A stretch of 64,000 bases of DNA from Roseateles sp. DAIF2 (GCF_015624425.1 NZ_CP049919.1:4402001-4466000), one strand, 5' to 3'; positions 1 to 9,031 are shown, counted from the first letter of the stretch. Translations and numbers: made by a program. Notes: generated by a model from the sequence alone, not told the origin.

Positions 1-323
1 TGCGGCTGGGTGCCGGGCGCCGCGTCCAGCGCGGCCCGCACGTCCACCGTCATCGAGCTGCGGCCCAGCCGCACCACCCGCGCATGCAGGTGCAGCAGCG
101 CGCCGACGCCGACCGGCGCCAGGAACTCGACGCCGCGCGCCGCCGCCATCACCACCGCCTGACGGCTGAACTGCGCCGCGGCCAGATAGGCGGTGCGGCC
201 CAGCAGGGCCAGCGCCTCGGGGCCGAACAGGGTGCCGTAATGGTTGGCCTGGCGCGGCAGCACCAGCTCGGTCCGGCTCAGTTCGTTCGGTGGGGTGGCC
301 GCCAGGGCCTTGATCCAGTCCAT
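1..323 (-). CDS. Acyl-CoA thioesterase (hotdog fold), N-terminal part only
   Basis: This gene starts at an ATG at 323 and runs off the left edge, so only about 107 codons are visible. The product begins MDWIKALAATPP and carries ANHYGTLFGPEAL, the N-x-x-G-x-x-F-G type motif of hotdog acyl-CoA thioesterases (YciA/BFIT/BACH group), which hydrolyse acyl-CoA to free acid and CoA. The following helix and the strand with VEFLAPVGVG also fit one hotdog domain. It is divergent from an acyl-CoA responsive type regulator with a 118-base shared promoter region, so co-regulation is likely. The C-terminal end and total length cannot be seen. Confidence 0.75.
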   Translation of the reverse strand, partial: MDWIKALAATPPNELSRTELVLPRQANHYGTLFGPEALALLGRTAYLAAAQFSRQAVVMAAARGVEFLAPVGVGALLHLHARVVRLGRSSMTVDVRAALDAAPGTQP

Positions 324-346
324 CGTGGCATGGGATAGTCGCGCTG

Positions 347-438
347 TTCGCAATCTTTGCAGCCAACACCCGGAAGTTCAATGACTGAATTAGCCATGAA
401 TTGCGAAGCAGATCCCATCAATTTGCAATGTTTGCGAA
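347..438. promoter_or_regulatory. Cluster of TTGCRAA boxes, candidate operator
   Basis: The divergent intergenic region holds four related heptamers: TTCGCAA (347-353, the reverse orientation of TTGCGAA), TTGCGAA (401-407), TTTGCAA (422-428) and TTTGCGAA (431-438). The last one ends three bases before the regulator start codon. RamB and related DUF2083 regulators are known to bind AT-rich motifs containing TTTGCAAA, so these are plausible autoregulatory and thioesterase operators. Binding is inferred, not shown. Confidence 0.45.
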
Positions 439-441
439 GCC

Positions 442-1860
442 ATGCGTAAGACCTTTCTGGGTGTCAAGCTGAAGACCCTGCGCGAGCAGCGCGGCCTGAC
501 CCAGGCCGCGCTGGCCCAGGCGCTGAAGCTCTCGCCCAGCTATGTGAACCAGCTGGAGAACAACGAGCGGCCGCTCAGCGTCGCGGTGCTGCTGCGCCTG
601 CAGTCGGCGCTGGGCGTGGACCTGCAGTTCTTCTCGGAGGACGACGAGGCGCGGCTGTTCGCGCAGCTGCACGAGATCGTGGCCGAGACCGCCCTGCCCG
701 CCGCCCCCGAGGCTCGCGTGCCGGACGCCGAGCTGCGCACCCTGGTGCAGCAGATGCCGGCCCTGAGCCAGCTGCTGCTGCGCCTGCATGGCCGCGCCCG
801 CGGCGCCGAGCAGCGCCTGGCCAGCCTGGGCCTGGGTGAGCGCGACGGCGACGCGGGCAGCGCCGCCAGCCTGGGGCCGCATGAGGAGGTGCGCGACTTC
901 TTCTATGCCCAGCACAACCATATCGACACGCTGGACCGCGCCGCCGAGGCGCTGTCGGCGCGCCTGGGCGCGGCCGACCATGCGCAAGACCTGACCCGCC
1001 GGCTGGAGGCCCATCTGCTGGCCGCACACCGCATCCAGGTCCAGCAGCTGCCCGAGGAGCGGCTGCGCCGCTTCGAGCCGGCACAGCGCCTCCTGCTGCT
1101 GTCCGACGCGCTGACGCCGGGCCAGGCCGCCTTCCAGCTGGCGACACAGCTGGCCTATCTGGAGGCCGGCGCGGAGATCGCGCGCCTGGTCGGCACGGCA
1201 CCCTTCAGCGCCGAGGCCGCGTCGCTGGCCCGCATCGGCCTGGCCAGCTATTTCGCCGGCGCCCTGCTGCTGCCCTACGGCCGCTTCCTCGCCGCGGCGC
1301 AGGAGTTGCGCTACGACATCGCGCTCCTGGCCAAGCGCTTCGGCGTCAGCTTCGAGACGGTGTGCCACCGCCTGTCCACCCTGCAGCGCCGCGAGGCGCG
1401 CGGCCTGCCCTTCTTCTTCGTGCGGGTGGACCGCGCCGGCAATATCTCCAAGCGCCAGTCCGCCACCGATTTCCATTTCTCGCGCAGCGGTGGCACCTGC
1501 CCGCTGTGGAATGTCTACGAGGCCTTTGCCCAGCCCGGCCGGGTGCTGACCCAGGTGGCGCGCATGCCGGACGGCCGCAGCTATCTGTGGATCGCCCATT
1601 GCGAGCTGCGCCCCACCGGCGGCTATGGCGCGCCGGCGCGCGAGTTCGCGATCGGCCTGGGCTGCGACCTGCGCCATGCCGAGCAGCTGGTCTATGCCAA
1701 GGGACTGGACCTGGCCAGCCCGGACAGCGCGACGCCGATCGGCCCCGGATGCAAGCTCTGCGAGCGCGAGGGCTGCGCCCAGCGCGCCTTCCCGCCACTG
1801 GGCAAGCAGCTGAGCATCGACGAGAACGAACGCTCGGCCGAGCCCTATCTGGCACGCTGA
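442..1860 (+). CDS. Short-chain fatty acyl-CoA type transcriptional regulator (XRE HTH + IrrE-like + DUF2083)
   Basis: A 472-residue regulator of the RamB/ScfR type. Residues about 5-65 form an XRE helix-turn-helix (LREQRGLTQAALAQALKLS, then YVNQLENNERPLS). The middle (about 170-320) is the degenerate ImmA/IrrE-like region with ASYFAGALLLPYGRF. The C-terminal third is the DUF2083 ligand region and ends in a Cys-containing segment (GCKLCEREGCAQRAFPPLG). Known relatives bind acyl-CoA and control propionate, acetate or glyoxylate genes. Here the divergent neighbour is an acyl-CoA thioesterase, which fits an acyl-CoA sensing role. Several TTGCRAA boxes lie directly upstream. Length is typical of the family. 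Confidence 0.8.
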   Translation: MRKTFLGVKLKTLREQRGLTQAALAQALKLSPSYVNQLENNERPLSVAVLLRLQSALGVDLQFFSEDDEARLFAQLHEIVAETALPAAPEARVPDAELRTLVQQMPALSQLLLRLHGRARGAEQRLASLGLGERDGDAGSAASLGPHEEVRDFFYAQHNHIDTLDRAAEALSARLGAADHAQDLTRRLEAHLLAAHRIQVQQLPEERLRRFEPAQRLLLLSDALTPGQAAFQLATQLAYLEAGAEIARLVGTAPFSAEAASLARIGLASYFAGALLLPYGRFLAAAQELRYDIALLAKRFGVSFETVCHRLSTLQRREARGLPFFFVRVDRAGNISKRQSATDFHFSRSGGTCPLWNVYEAFAQPGRVLTQVARMPDGRSYLWIAHCELRPTGGYGAPAREFAIGLGCDLRHAEQLVYAKGLDLASPDSATPIGPGCKLCEREGCAQRAFPPLGKQLSIDENERSAEPYLAR

Positions 1861-1977
1861 GTGGCCCAGGCCGGCGGCGTTTCATGCCGCCCGAGCTGCA
1901 GCCTGTCGGTGAAGGCGCCCGGCCCTCGGTCGCCGCCGGCACAATCGCCCGGATCGATCCATCCACAGGGCCGCCAG

Positions 1978-2454
1978 ATGACCGAGACCTTGAACCCCAC
2001 CTTCGCGCCGCGCGGCGTGCGCGGCTGGCTGCTGCTGCTGTGCCTGATGTTTGTCCTGATCGGCCCGCTGCTGAGCCTCGGGCTGATGTGGCACAGCTAT
2101 CAAGAGCTGGCCCCTATTGCCGCTTCGGCCGCTTCGGCTGGCTCGCGGATCGCGCTGTGGCTGGCGCTGGCCCTGATGGCCGGCGCCATCGCCTACGGCA
2201 TCCATGCCGGCCTGGCACTGTGGCGCCTGCGTCCCGGCGCGGTGCGCACCGCCAAGCGCGCGCTGCTGCTCGGGCTGGCGGCCGACATCGTGCTGACCCT
2301 GCTGGAGGTGCTGGCCGCAGGCCCGGTCGCGGGTCGGCTGCTGCCGCGCCTGGAGATCGCGCTGCTCCCGAGCCTGCTCTTCTTCACCCTCGCCTACGCC
2401 TACCTGAACCGCTCGCGGCGCGTGCAGGCAACCTACGCCGACGCCGACCTCTGA
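1978..2454 (+). CDS. DUF2569-like four-helix membrane protein
   Basis: This encodes 158 residues from the ATG at 1978. An in-frame GTG at 1861 would add a Pro/Ser-rich leader with no membrane character, so it is not preferred. The opening PRGVRGWLLLLCLMF matches the start of DUF2569 proteins (GIGGWLLLxxL), and about four hydrophobic helices follow (roughly residues 15-40, 55-80, 88-110 and 120-142). The function of the family is unknown. The TGA overlaps the start of the next GNAT gene (ATGA), so the two are translationally coupled. Confidence 0.6.
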   Translation: MTETLNPTFAPRGVRGWLLLLCLMFVLIGPLLSLGLMWHSYQELAPIAASAASAGSRIALWLALALMAGAIAYGIHAGLALWRLRPGAVRTAKRALLLGLAADIVLTLLEVLAAGPVAGRLLPRLEIALLPSLLFFTLAYAYLNRSRRVQATYADADL

Positions 2455-2927
2455 TGACGACAACATCGACCCTGCAGTACCGCCCCGCCCAGTCGGCCGA
2501 CATCCCGCGCTGCATCGAGATCCGCGGCCGCACGCGCGAGAACGCGATCAGCGCCGCGCAACTGGCCGAGCTGGGCATCACCGCCCAGACCTGGGGCGCC
2601 GCGGTCGCGGCCGGCGAAACCCTGGGCTTCGTCTGCAGCGACGGCGCGTCCGGCATCGTCGGCTATTGCTACGGCGATGCGGCCAGCGGCGAGGTGCTGG
2701 TGCTGGCCCTGCTGCCCACGCATGAAGACCGCGGCATCGGCCGCGAACTGTTGCAGCGGGTCATGATTGCCCTGCGCGAGCGGGGTCACCGGCGCCTGTT
2801 CCTCGGCTGCTCGGACGACCCGACCTCGCGCTCGCATGGCTTCTATCGCCACCTGGGCTGGCGCCCGACCGGCGCGCGCGATGCGCTGGGCGATGAGGAG
2901 CTGGAGTTTCTCTTTCCCGATCGTTGA
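2454..2927 (+). CDS. GNAT family N-acetyltransferase
   Basis: A 157-residue GNAT enzyme. The start ATG overlaps the stop of the DUF2569 gene. The acetyl-CoA binding signature is seen as LALLPTHEDRGIGRELLQRV (about residues 82-101), followed by a Cys-containing strand LFLGCSDDPTSRSHGFYRHLGW, the usual late-domain pattern in which the substrate Tyr sits near GFYRHLGW. The acceptor substrate cannot be told from sequence. It is the last gene of this short rightward unit; about 250 bases of non-coding DNA with a long inverted repeat follow. Confidence 0.8.
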   Translation: MTTTSTLQYRPAQSADIPRCIEIRGRTRENAISAAQLAELGITAQTWGAAVAAGETLGFVCSDGASGIVGYCYGDAASGEVLVLALLPTHEDRGIGRELLQRVMIALRERGHRRLFLGCSDDPTSRSHGFYRHLGWRPTGARDALGDEELEFLFPDR

Positions 2928-2999
2928 CGTGAGCAAGGCCAAGCTAGATCGACATTCATTCGGCAAGGCCTCGTTCTCGCACTGCGCCGCCCGGCAAGT

Positions 3000-3070
3000 G
3001 CAGACCCGGCCCCGCCAGCCGCCGGACTCCGATGCGGAGGTCGCCCGCCAACTGGCAGGGCCGGGTCTGC
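3000..3070. repeat. 13-base perfect inverted repeat between convergent genes
   Basis: GCAGACCCGGCCC (3000-3012) is repeated in reverse complement at 3058-3070, with about 45 bases between that contain a smaller GACTCC/GGAGGTC pairing. It lies between the rightward GNAT gene and the leftward lipoprotein gene, so it may act as a two-way transcription end. There is no T-run, so an intrinsic terminator is not certain. Confidence 0.5.
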
Positions 3071-3181
3071 AAGTACCGATGCGGTCTGCGAAGAAGAGGT
3101 CTTGCGGGACCTCCGGCCCGCAACGCTCAGCGAACTCCGCGCAGCTCGGCTCGCGTGAAATGTTCTGAATGCCGAGTCAGC

Positions 3182-5116
3182 CTAGCGCTGCACTGTGTAG
3201 CGCGTGTCGTAAAAACGCCCCGCACCATCCTGCGCGCGCAGCCACAGCTCCTGGCCCAGGGCGCCGGCGGCGGCGCCGATTTGCGGCAGGCTCAGGGTGC
3301 TGGCGCTCACGCCATAGGCCGGCGTGAAGTCGCGCTGCACCACGCTGGCGCCGCTGTTGCGGATCACGACCCGCACCCGCATCAGGCGCAGGTCCGGATT
3401 GGACTTGGCCCAGGCGCTCCAGTTCAGGTTCAGGCCGGCGGCGAGGCCGGCCGCGGTCAGCGGCGCGCTGCCGCTGATGCCGTCCAGCGCCGGATAGCGC
3501 GGCTGGGGCGGCACGCTGGCCGGTAGCTCGGCGCGCAGCCAGGCCACGCGGCTTTCGGCCGCGGTGGCGCCGCTCGGGGTGTAGGAGGCCAGGTACTTGG
3601 CATTGCGCAGGGTGTCGGCACCGCCCAGCCAGCCGACGGTGGCGGGCTGCAGCAGCTGGTCGGACAGCGCACCGGTCGGCTCGACCGAGCTGGCGCCCGA
3701 GGTCGGGCTGATGCACAGCCAGCGCTGCGCGCAATAGGCCAGCGGGATGCTGAAGCCGCCGGGCGTCTGCACCGTGGCCTTGTCCAGCAGCGCGGTGCCG
3801 GCGCCGTTCTGCGCCTGCAGCAGCAGCTGCACGCCGGCGCCCGGGTTGCCGGCCGGCAGGCCGCTGCTGAGCGCGCCGCTGCTCTCCAGCGCCAGCCAGG
3901 CGACGGGGTGCACACTGAACTCCAGCTTCTTGCCATTGCCGATGAAGCTCCACTTGGGCGTGCCGGTGGTGGCGCTCTTGTTGAAGCTCAGCGCATCGGT
4001 GAACAGGTCGACCAGCGCGCCGCTGCTGTCGCTGATCGGCGCGGACACCAGCACGCGACTGCAATTGCCGGCCGTCACCACCTCGTCGGCGCAGCCGGTC
4101 ACCAGGAAGCGGCCAAACTGCCAGTTCTTGGTCGCGTAGCCGGCCAGCAGCGCGGCCAGCTCGCTGCCGCTGCGGCCGTTGTGCTTGTCGTAGGCCGAGA
4201 GATGCGGCGAGGCCGCCAGCGCCGCCGCGTTCGCGCCCTGCGCGATCAGCTTGTTCAGCGCCGCGCCCAGCTCGTCGAGCTGGCCCAGATTGGGCAGCAC
4301 GCCGGTGGCGCTGGTGGTGGCCTTCAGGGTCGAGCTGATCGCGTTGGCCGGGGTCGCGCCAGTGGTCTTGGCCAGTTCGGTCTTGGCGGTGGGCAGGTCG
4401 ACCAGCACCTCGCCGGCCTGGCTGGCCAGCAGCTTGTTGGCCAGTTGCAGCTGCTCGACGCCCTGCGCGTTCTTCGCCAGGCCGACGCGCAGGCTTTCCA
4501 GCAGCACGTCGTGGCTGCCCTTGTTGGCCGCGAACGTGGGGTCGGCCAGCAGGTCCAGCTTGGTCGGGTCGCTGATCTTCAGGTCGGTCAGCTGGGTCTT
4601 GATCAGGGTCTTCAGGAAATCGGCGGCCACCACCGTCTGGCTCAGGCTGGCCAGCGCCGTGGCGCTCTCGCTGCCCTTGGCGAACAGCGGCGCCGGATCG
4701 GCGCCCAGCGCCAGCGCCACCGCGGCCTGCGTCAGCGGCGTCACATGGGCCACCATCGCGGCCGCGGCCGTGCCCTGCACGCTGGAATGCAGCAGCTGCG
4801 GGGCGCCAGCGGCGTCCATGCCACGCGCCTGCACCAAGAGCGGCATCGTGAAGCTCTTGCTGCTCAGCTTCAGGCTGTAGCTGCCCTCGACCGGATGGGC
4901 GCTCGTGCTGCCCAGGGCCTGGCCCTTGGCATCGATCACGCTGATCGCGGCACCACCCAACGGCGCACCGACCGCGGCCACGCCGCTGAGCGTGGACTCG
5001 ACCTCGATGGGCGTCGTGCCGCCGTCGTTCTTGTCGCCGCCCCCACCGCCGCCGCAGGCGGCCAGGACGAGGGCGGACGACAGGACGGGAAACAGCAGCG
5101 CGGGGCGGAACGACAT
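3182..5116 (-). CDS. Putative secreted lipoprotein, unknown function
   Basis: A 644-residue protein read from the ATG at 5116 (MSFRPALLFP). Longer in-frame starts lack a signal peptide, whereas this one begins with a hydrophobic leader and a lipobox (SALVLAAC followed by a Gly run), so the mature protein should be lipid-anchored. After a short Gly/Asp/Thr linker there is a probable beta-sandwich region (STLSGVAAVGAPLGGAAISV, a carboxypeptidase-regulatory-like start), then a helical middle and a C-terminal region rich in beta strands with Cys pairs. I do not recognise the rest. It is monocistronic; the next leftward gene upstream is an ABC binding protein 112 bases away. Confidence 0.7.
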   Translation of the reverse strand: MSFRPALLFPVLSSALVLAACGGGGGGDKNDGGTTPIEVESTLSGVAAVGAPLGGAAISVIDAKGQALGSTSAHPVEGSYSLKLSSKSFTMPLLVQARGMDAAGAPQLLHSSVQGTAAAAMVAHVTPLTQAAVALALGADPAPLFAKGSESATALASLSQTVVAADFLKTLIKTQLTDLKISDPTKLDLLADPTFAANKGSHDVLLESLRVGLAKNAQGVEQLQLANKLLASQAGEVLVDLPTAKTELAKTTGATPANAISSTLKATTSATGVLPNLGQLDELGAALNKLIAQGANAAALAASPHLSAYDKHNGRSGSELAALLAGYATKNWQFGRFLVTGCADEVVTAGNCSRVLVSAPISDSSGALVDLFTDALSFNKSATTGTPKWSFIGNGKKLEFSVHPVAWLALESSGALSSGLPAGNPGAGVQLLLQAQNGAGTALLDKATVQTPGGFSIPLAYCAQRWLCISPTSGASSVEPTGALSDQLLQPATVGWLGGADTLRNAKYLASYTPSGATAAESRVAWLRAELPASVPPQPRYPALDGISGSAPLTAAGLAAGLNLNWSAWAKSNPDLRLMRVRVVIRNSGASVVQRDFTPAYGVSASTLSLPQIGAAAGALGQELWLRAQDGAGRFYDTRYTVQR

Positions 5117-5228
5117 GGGCGTAGGTACGGGACGATGAATGCCGCCCAGTATGGCCAGCCGCGCCGCGCCGAAAGCGCGCATCAGGGCCGGAAAGCCGGC
5201 CCTACTCCGCCCGCGCCGGCTTGCGCGC

Positions 5229-6824
5229 CTACTTGCCGATGTTGACCCAGGCGATCTCGAACCAGTTGTCGGCGCGGTGCACCACACTGACATTGCTGCG
5301 CGCGGCCCAGGGGATCATCTGGCGGTGCAGCGGGATGATGTTGACCTGCTCCTTGACCTCGGTCAGCGCCGCCTTGATCAGCTGCTCGCGCTTGTTTGGA
5401 TCGGCCTCAATGCTGCTCTGCGCGGCCAGGCCATCGAACTTGTCGTTCTTGAAGTTGCCGTAGTTGTAGAAGCCCACGCCCTTCTCGGCGCGGTTGCGCA
5501 GCACCGGCGTCATCATGGTCTCGGCGTCGGTGATCGCGCCGCCCCAGCCGTACAGGTACATGCTGGTGTCGAGCTTCTCGACCTTGGGGAAGAAGGTCGC
5601 CCGTGGCATCGCGTTGACCTTGACCTTGACCTTCAGCTGCGCCCACATCGTGGCCAGCGCCAGGCAGATCTCCTCGTCGTTGATGTAGCGGTTGTTCGGA
5701 CAATCCAGGGTCACCTCGAAGCCATCGGCATAGCCGGCGTCCGCCATCAGCTTGCGCGCGGCCGCGACGTCGAAAGGATAGCGGCGCTCAATGATCGGGT
5801 CGTTGTAGGAGCCTAGCGGCGAGGGCGTCAGACCACCAGTGGGTACAGACAGGCCATTCATCAGCTTGGTGCGCATGGTCTCGACATCGATCGCCTGGTA
5901 CAGGGCTCGGCGCACGCGCTGGTCCTTGAACGGGTTCTTGTCACCGGCCACATTGCCGTACAGCAGCTTGTCGCGCGCCTGGTCCATGCCGACCATCACC
6001 AGCCGGTTCTCCGGCCCCTCGATCACCTTGACGCCCTGCGTGTTGCGCAGGCGCGGCACGTCGCGCGGCGCCGGGTCGAGCACGAAGTCGATCTCGCCCG
6101 AGACCAGCGCGGCCAGGCGGGTCGCGTCGTTGCTGATCGGCGTGAACACGATCTCCTGCACATTGCCCTCGAACTTGCCCCACCAGTTCGGGTTGCGCTT
6201 GTAGGTGGTCTTGATACCCGGTTGGCGCGAAACCAGCATGTAGGGGCCGGTGCCGTTGGCGTTGAAGGAGGCATGGCTTTCCTCCTTGTTCTTGAAGTCC
6301 AGCGGCTTGGTCACCTTGTGCTTCTCGCTCCAGCTCTTGCTCATGATCCACAGCGGCACGGCGATATGCTGCAGGAAGATCGGGTTAGGCGCGCTGAGCT
6401 GGAACTCGACAGTCAGGTCATCGATCTTGCGCGGCTTGCCAACCGCATTGGCATAGGTGCCGATCTGCGAGGTGGGTTGCGCACCGCGCTCGATCGAATA
6501 GATCACATCGTCGGCGGTGAAAGGCGAGCCATCATGGAACTTGACACCAGGGCGCAGCTTGAAACGCCAGGTCAGCGGGCTGGTCTGCTCCCAACTAGTG
6601 GCAAGCGCCGGCACGAGCCCCAACTGCTTGTCACGGGCGACCAGCCCTTCGTAAACCTGGCCGTTGACCATATTGGTCATGCTCTCGTTCTGCGAGTGCG
6701 GGTCCATGGTCTGCGGGTCGCCCTGGCTGGCCCAGCGCAGGGTCTGGGCCTGCGCGGCGCAGGCGGCGGCGATCAGGCCGATCGCAAACAGGCAGAAACG
6801 GGACGGCAGCATCGTCTTCATCAT
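5229..6824 (-). CDS. ABC transporter substrate-binding protein, family 5 (peptide/nickel type)
   Basis: A 531-residue periplasmic binding protein of the SBP_bac_5 (DppA/OppA/NikA) family. The leader MLPSRFCLFAIGLIAAACAAQAQ is a Sec signal peptide ending in AQA. The family opening follows: LRWASQGDPQTMDPHSQNES, then VYEGLVARD and LTWRFKLRPGVKFHDG. The C-terminus (NIIPLHRQMIPWAARSNV) is also typical. It binds peptides or small ligands for an ABC importer. No permease or ATPase lies nearby, so it must work with components encoded elsewhere. GGGGAG upstream supports the first of two adjacent ATGs. Confidence 0.88.
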   Translation of the reverse strand: MMKTMLPSRFCLFAIGLIAAACAAQAQTLRWASQGDPQTMDPHSQNESMTNMVNGQVYEGLVARDKQLGLVPALATSWEQTSPLTWRFKLRPGVKFHDGSPFTADDVIYSIERGAQPTSQIGTYANAVGKPRKIDDLTVEFQLSAPNPIFLQHIAVPLWIMSKSWSEKHKVTKPLDFKNKEESHASFNANGTGPYMLVSRQPGIKTTYKRNPNWWGKFEGNVQEIVFTPISNDATRLAALVSGEIDFVLDPAPRDVPRLRNTQGVKVIEGPENRLVMVGMDQARDKLLYGNVAGDKNPFKDQRVRRALYQAIDVETMRTKLMNGLSVPTGGLTPSPLGSYNDPIIERRYPFDVAAARKLMADAGYADGFEVTLDCPNNRYINDEEICLALATMWAQLKVKVKVNAMPRATFFPKVEKLDTSMYLYGWGGAITDAETMMTPVLRNRAEKGVGFYNYGNFKNDKFDGLAAQSSIEADPNKREQLIKAALTEVKEQVNIIPLHRQMIPWAARSNVSVVHRADNWFEIAWVNIGK

Positions 6825-6948
6825 CGGGACTCCCCTGCAGCGCAGGCGCTGATCAATGTGGCGCGAGTGTAGGAAGCCGCTTCCCGCCGCGGGGGCGGGG
6901 ATTCACCTGATGGGGCTTGTACCGAGCCGCAGGCCGGGCCGCCGCTTT

Positions 6949-8160
6949 TTATGCGTGGCGCATCCAGACCTCATCGAGATGGGTAAAACCCCAGTCCCGC
7001 GCCGACTCGCGACCGACGATCTTGTCATTGCTGGCGGGCAGCGCCAGGTCCAGCATCTGCACCGGCACCGGCAGCTTGGACTTGGTGGAATAGAACACCC
7101 TGACCACCGGGGTTACCAAGCTGCTGGCGTTCTGCTCTACCACCACCGCCAGCCGGCCCGAGGCCAGCTTCACCAGGGTGCCGACCGGGAAGATGCCGAT
7201 GCTGCGGACGAAGGCCTGGAACACCTGCGGATCGAAATGGCCCTGCCATTGCGCCATGCGCTGGATCGAGCCGGCCGGATCCCAGGCCGCCTTGTAGGGC
7301 CGGTTCGAGGTGATCGCGTCATAGACATCGCAGACCGCCCCCATGCGCGCCAGCAGCGAGATCTGCTCGCCCTGCAGCCGCTCGGGATAGCCGCTGCCGT
7401 CCATCTTCTCGTGGTGATGCAGGCAGACGTCCAGCGCCGAGAGTGGCACCAGGCCACCCTCCCTCAGCGCCTCGAAGCCGCGCACCGGGTGCGAGCGCAT
7501 CACCGCGAACTCGGCATCATCCAGCGCGCCGGGCTTGTTCAGCACCTCCAGCGGCATCATCATCTTGCCGACATCGTGCAGCAGCCCGGCCAGGCCGGCC
7601 TCGCGCGTCTCAGCCTCGTCCAGGCCCAGCTGGCGCGCCAGCGCGACCATCAGTGCGCAGACCGCCACCGAATGCATATAGGTGTAGTCGTCCTTGGTCT
7701 TGAGCCGCGCCAGGCTGACCAGGGCCGAGGGGTTGCGCGCCACGGACTGCGCCACCTCATGCACCAGCGGCAGGCATTGCTCGGCGTCGATCGCGCGGCC
7801 CAGCCGCGCCTCGCCGAACAGATGCATCACCGCCTGGCGCGAGCGGTTCACCAGCTGCGCCGCGCGCGCCAGCTCGTCGCCGAAGGCGACGCGCGCCGGG
7901 CCCACCTCCGGCGCCGGTATCGGTGGCGCGGCCGCGACGGCAGGCGCCGGAGCGGCCGGCGCTGAAGCAGCCACCACATCCGCGCCCCGGGCGGTGTCGA
8001 TCCAGACCGCCGGCACGCCGCAGGACAGCAGCGCGGCCAGGTCGGCCGGATCGTCCAGCACGAAGCGGGTCTTCCAGAAGGGATGGGACAGCCATGAACC
8101 TTCCAGCGACTGGAGGTACATGCCGAGCTTCAGGTCCCGGGTCTGGATTTTCTTGAGCAT
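6949..8160 (-). CDS. HD-GYP domain cyclic-di-GMP phosphodiesterase
   Basis: A 403-residue protein with an N-terminal DUF3391 region (LKLGMYLQSLEGSWLSHPFW, about residues 10-60), an Ala/Pro linker (about 65-95) and an HD-GYP domain. The metal-binding LLHDVGK has His195 and Asp196, and the HD-GYP loop HHHEKMDGSGYP begins near residue 248. All hallmark residues are present, so hydrolysis of cyclic-di-GMP is expected. No signal peptide or membrane helix is seen, so it is cytosolic. The window also encodes a diguanylate cyclase at 42.2 kb. It is transcribed leftward as a single gene. Confidence 0.88.
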   Translation of the reverse strand: MLKKIQTRDLKLGMYLQSLEGSWLSHPFWKTRFVLDDPADLAALLSCGVPAVWIDTARGADVVAASAPAAPAPAVAAAPPIPAPEVGPARVAFGDELARAAQLVNRSRQAVMHLFGEARLGRAIDAEQCLPLVHEVAQSVARNPSALVSLARLKTKDDYTYMHSVAVCALMVALARQLGLDEAETREAGLAGLLHDVGKMMMPLEVLNKPGALDDAEFAVMRSHPVRGFEALREGGLVPLSALDVCLHHHEKMDGSGYPERLQGEQISLLARMGAVCDVYDAITSNRPYKAAWDPAGSIQRMAQWQGHFDPQVFQAFVRSIGIFPVGTLVKLASGRLAVVVEQNASSLVTPVVRVFYSTKSKLPVPVQMLDLALPASNDKIVGRESARDWGFTHLDEVWMRHA

Positions 8161-8237
8161 GGGCGCGGCTGCATTGCCTGGGCGATCTGCGGCAAGTATG
8201 CGGTGGCACGCGCGGGCCGATCAACCGTAAAGGGCGC

Positions 8238-8260
8238 AAAAAAGCCGCCCGCAGGCGGCT
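8238..8260 (-). terminator. Intrinsic terminator of the cytochrome gene
   Basis: On the minus strand the sequence reads AGCCGCC-TGCG-GGCGGCT followed by six T residues, a seven-base-pair GC-rich hairpin with a U-tract. It lies 26 bases beyond the stop codon of the cytochrome c4-like gene, in the correct orientation. Confidence 0.85.
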
Positions 8261-8285
8261 TTCGCGTCTTTTGTGCGCAGCGCGC

Positions 8286-8942
8286 TCAGCGCAGGCGCGA
8301 TTGGGGCACGGTCTTGACCTCGCCGGGCAGCGCGGCCAGATAGCCCGCCATCGCCTTCAGCTCGGCATGGCTGAACTGCTTGACCTGGCCGGCCATGATC
8401 GCGTTGCTACGACCGACCACCGCATTGCCCTCGGTCTGGTAGGACTTCAGCGCCGCATAGAGATAGTCGGCATGCTGGCCGGCGATCTTCGGGTAGGCGC
8501 CGTCGATCGGCTTGTTGAAGTTGGCGCCATGGCAGGACGCGCAGGCGCCCTTGTTCAGCAGCTCGGTCACCTGGCTCGACGCGGGCACCGCGGCCTCGGG
8601 CACGGCGGTGGCGCTCTTGCCGCCATGCTGCTCGTAATAGGCCGAGATGTCGGCGATGTCCTGCTCGGTGAGGCTCAGCGCGATGCCGCGCATCGTCGGG
8701 TGCTTGCGCTCGCCCTTGGCATAGGCATTCAGCGAGGCGGCGATGTACTTGGCGTTCTGGCCCGAGATCATCGGCACGCGGTGCACCTCCGGGAAGCTCG
8801 ACTGGTAGCCGGGGATGCCATGGCAACCGATGCACATCGCGACCTTCTTCTGTCCGGCGGCCACATCCTGGGCCTGCGCCGACATGAGGACACCCGGCAT
8901 GGCGGAAAGAGCTAGCGAGATCTTCAGCAGAAGTTTTTTCAT
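8286..8942 (-). CDS. Cytochrome c4-like diheme protein
   Basis: A 218-residue periplasmic c-type cytochrome. The ATG at 8942 gives a standard signal peptide (MKKLLLKISLALSAM ... AQAQ) and has GGGG just upstream; a TTG start five codons earlier is less likely. Two heme sites are present, CIGCH (about residues 37-41) and CASCH in the second half, each with downstream Met candidates (PMISGQ and IMAGQ), the layout of two-domain cytochrome c4 electron carriers that feed terminal oxidases. It is divergent from moxR and ends at a clear intrinsic terminator. Confidence 0.85.
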   Translation of the reverse strand: MKKLLLKISLALSAMPGVLMSAQAQDVAAGQKKVAMCIGCHGIPGYQSSFPEVHRVPMISGQNAKYIAASLNAYAKGERKHPTMRGIALSLTEQDIADISAYYEQHGGKSATAVPEAAVPASSQVTELLNKGACASCHGANFNKPIDGAYPKIAGQHADYLYAALKSYQTEGNAVVGRSNAIMAGQVKQFSHAELKAMAGYLAALPGEVKTVPQSRLR

Positions 8943-8994
8943 GGTCCCCAGGAACAAATGTTGTACTACGGGTCAGAAACAGATGCCGGCGCGC

Positions 8995-9000
8995 ATTATA
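8995..9000 (-). promoter_or_regulatory. Candidate -10 box of the cytochrome promoter
   Basis: The minus strand reads TATAAT at 9000-8995, about 53 bases upstream of the cytochrome ATG. A good -35 hexamer is not evident at the expected spacing, so this is only a candidate. Confidence 0.35.
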
Positions 9001-9031
9001 TGGGCCGACCTTTGCGCGCCGGGGCGAGCCC

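Noticed and set aside
3908..5245. Rightward 445-codon frame opposite the lipoprotein gene
   Set aside because: Gln/Gly/Arg-rich shadow of a gene with a clear signal peptide and lipobox on the other strand.
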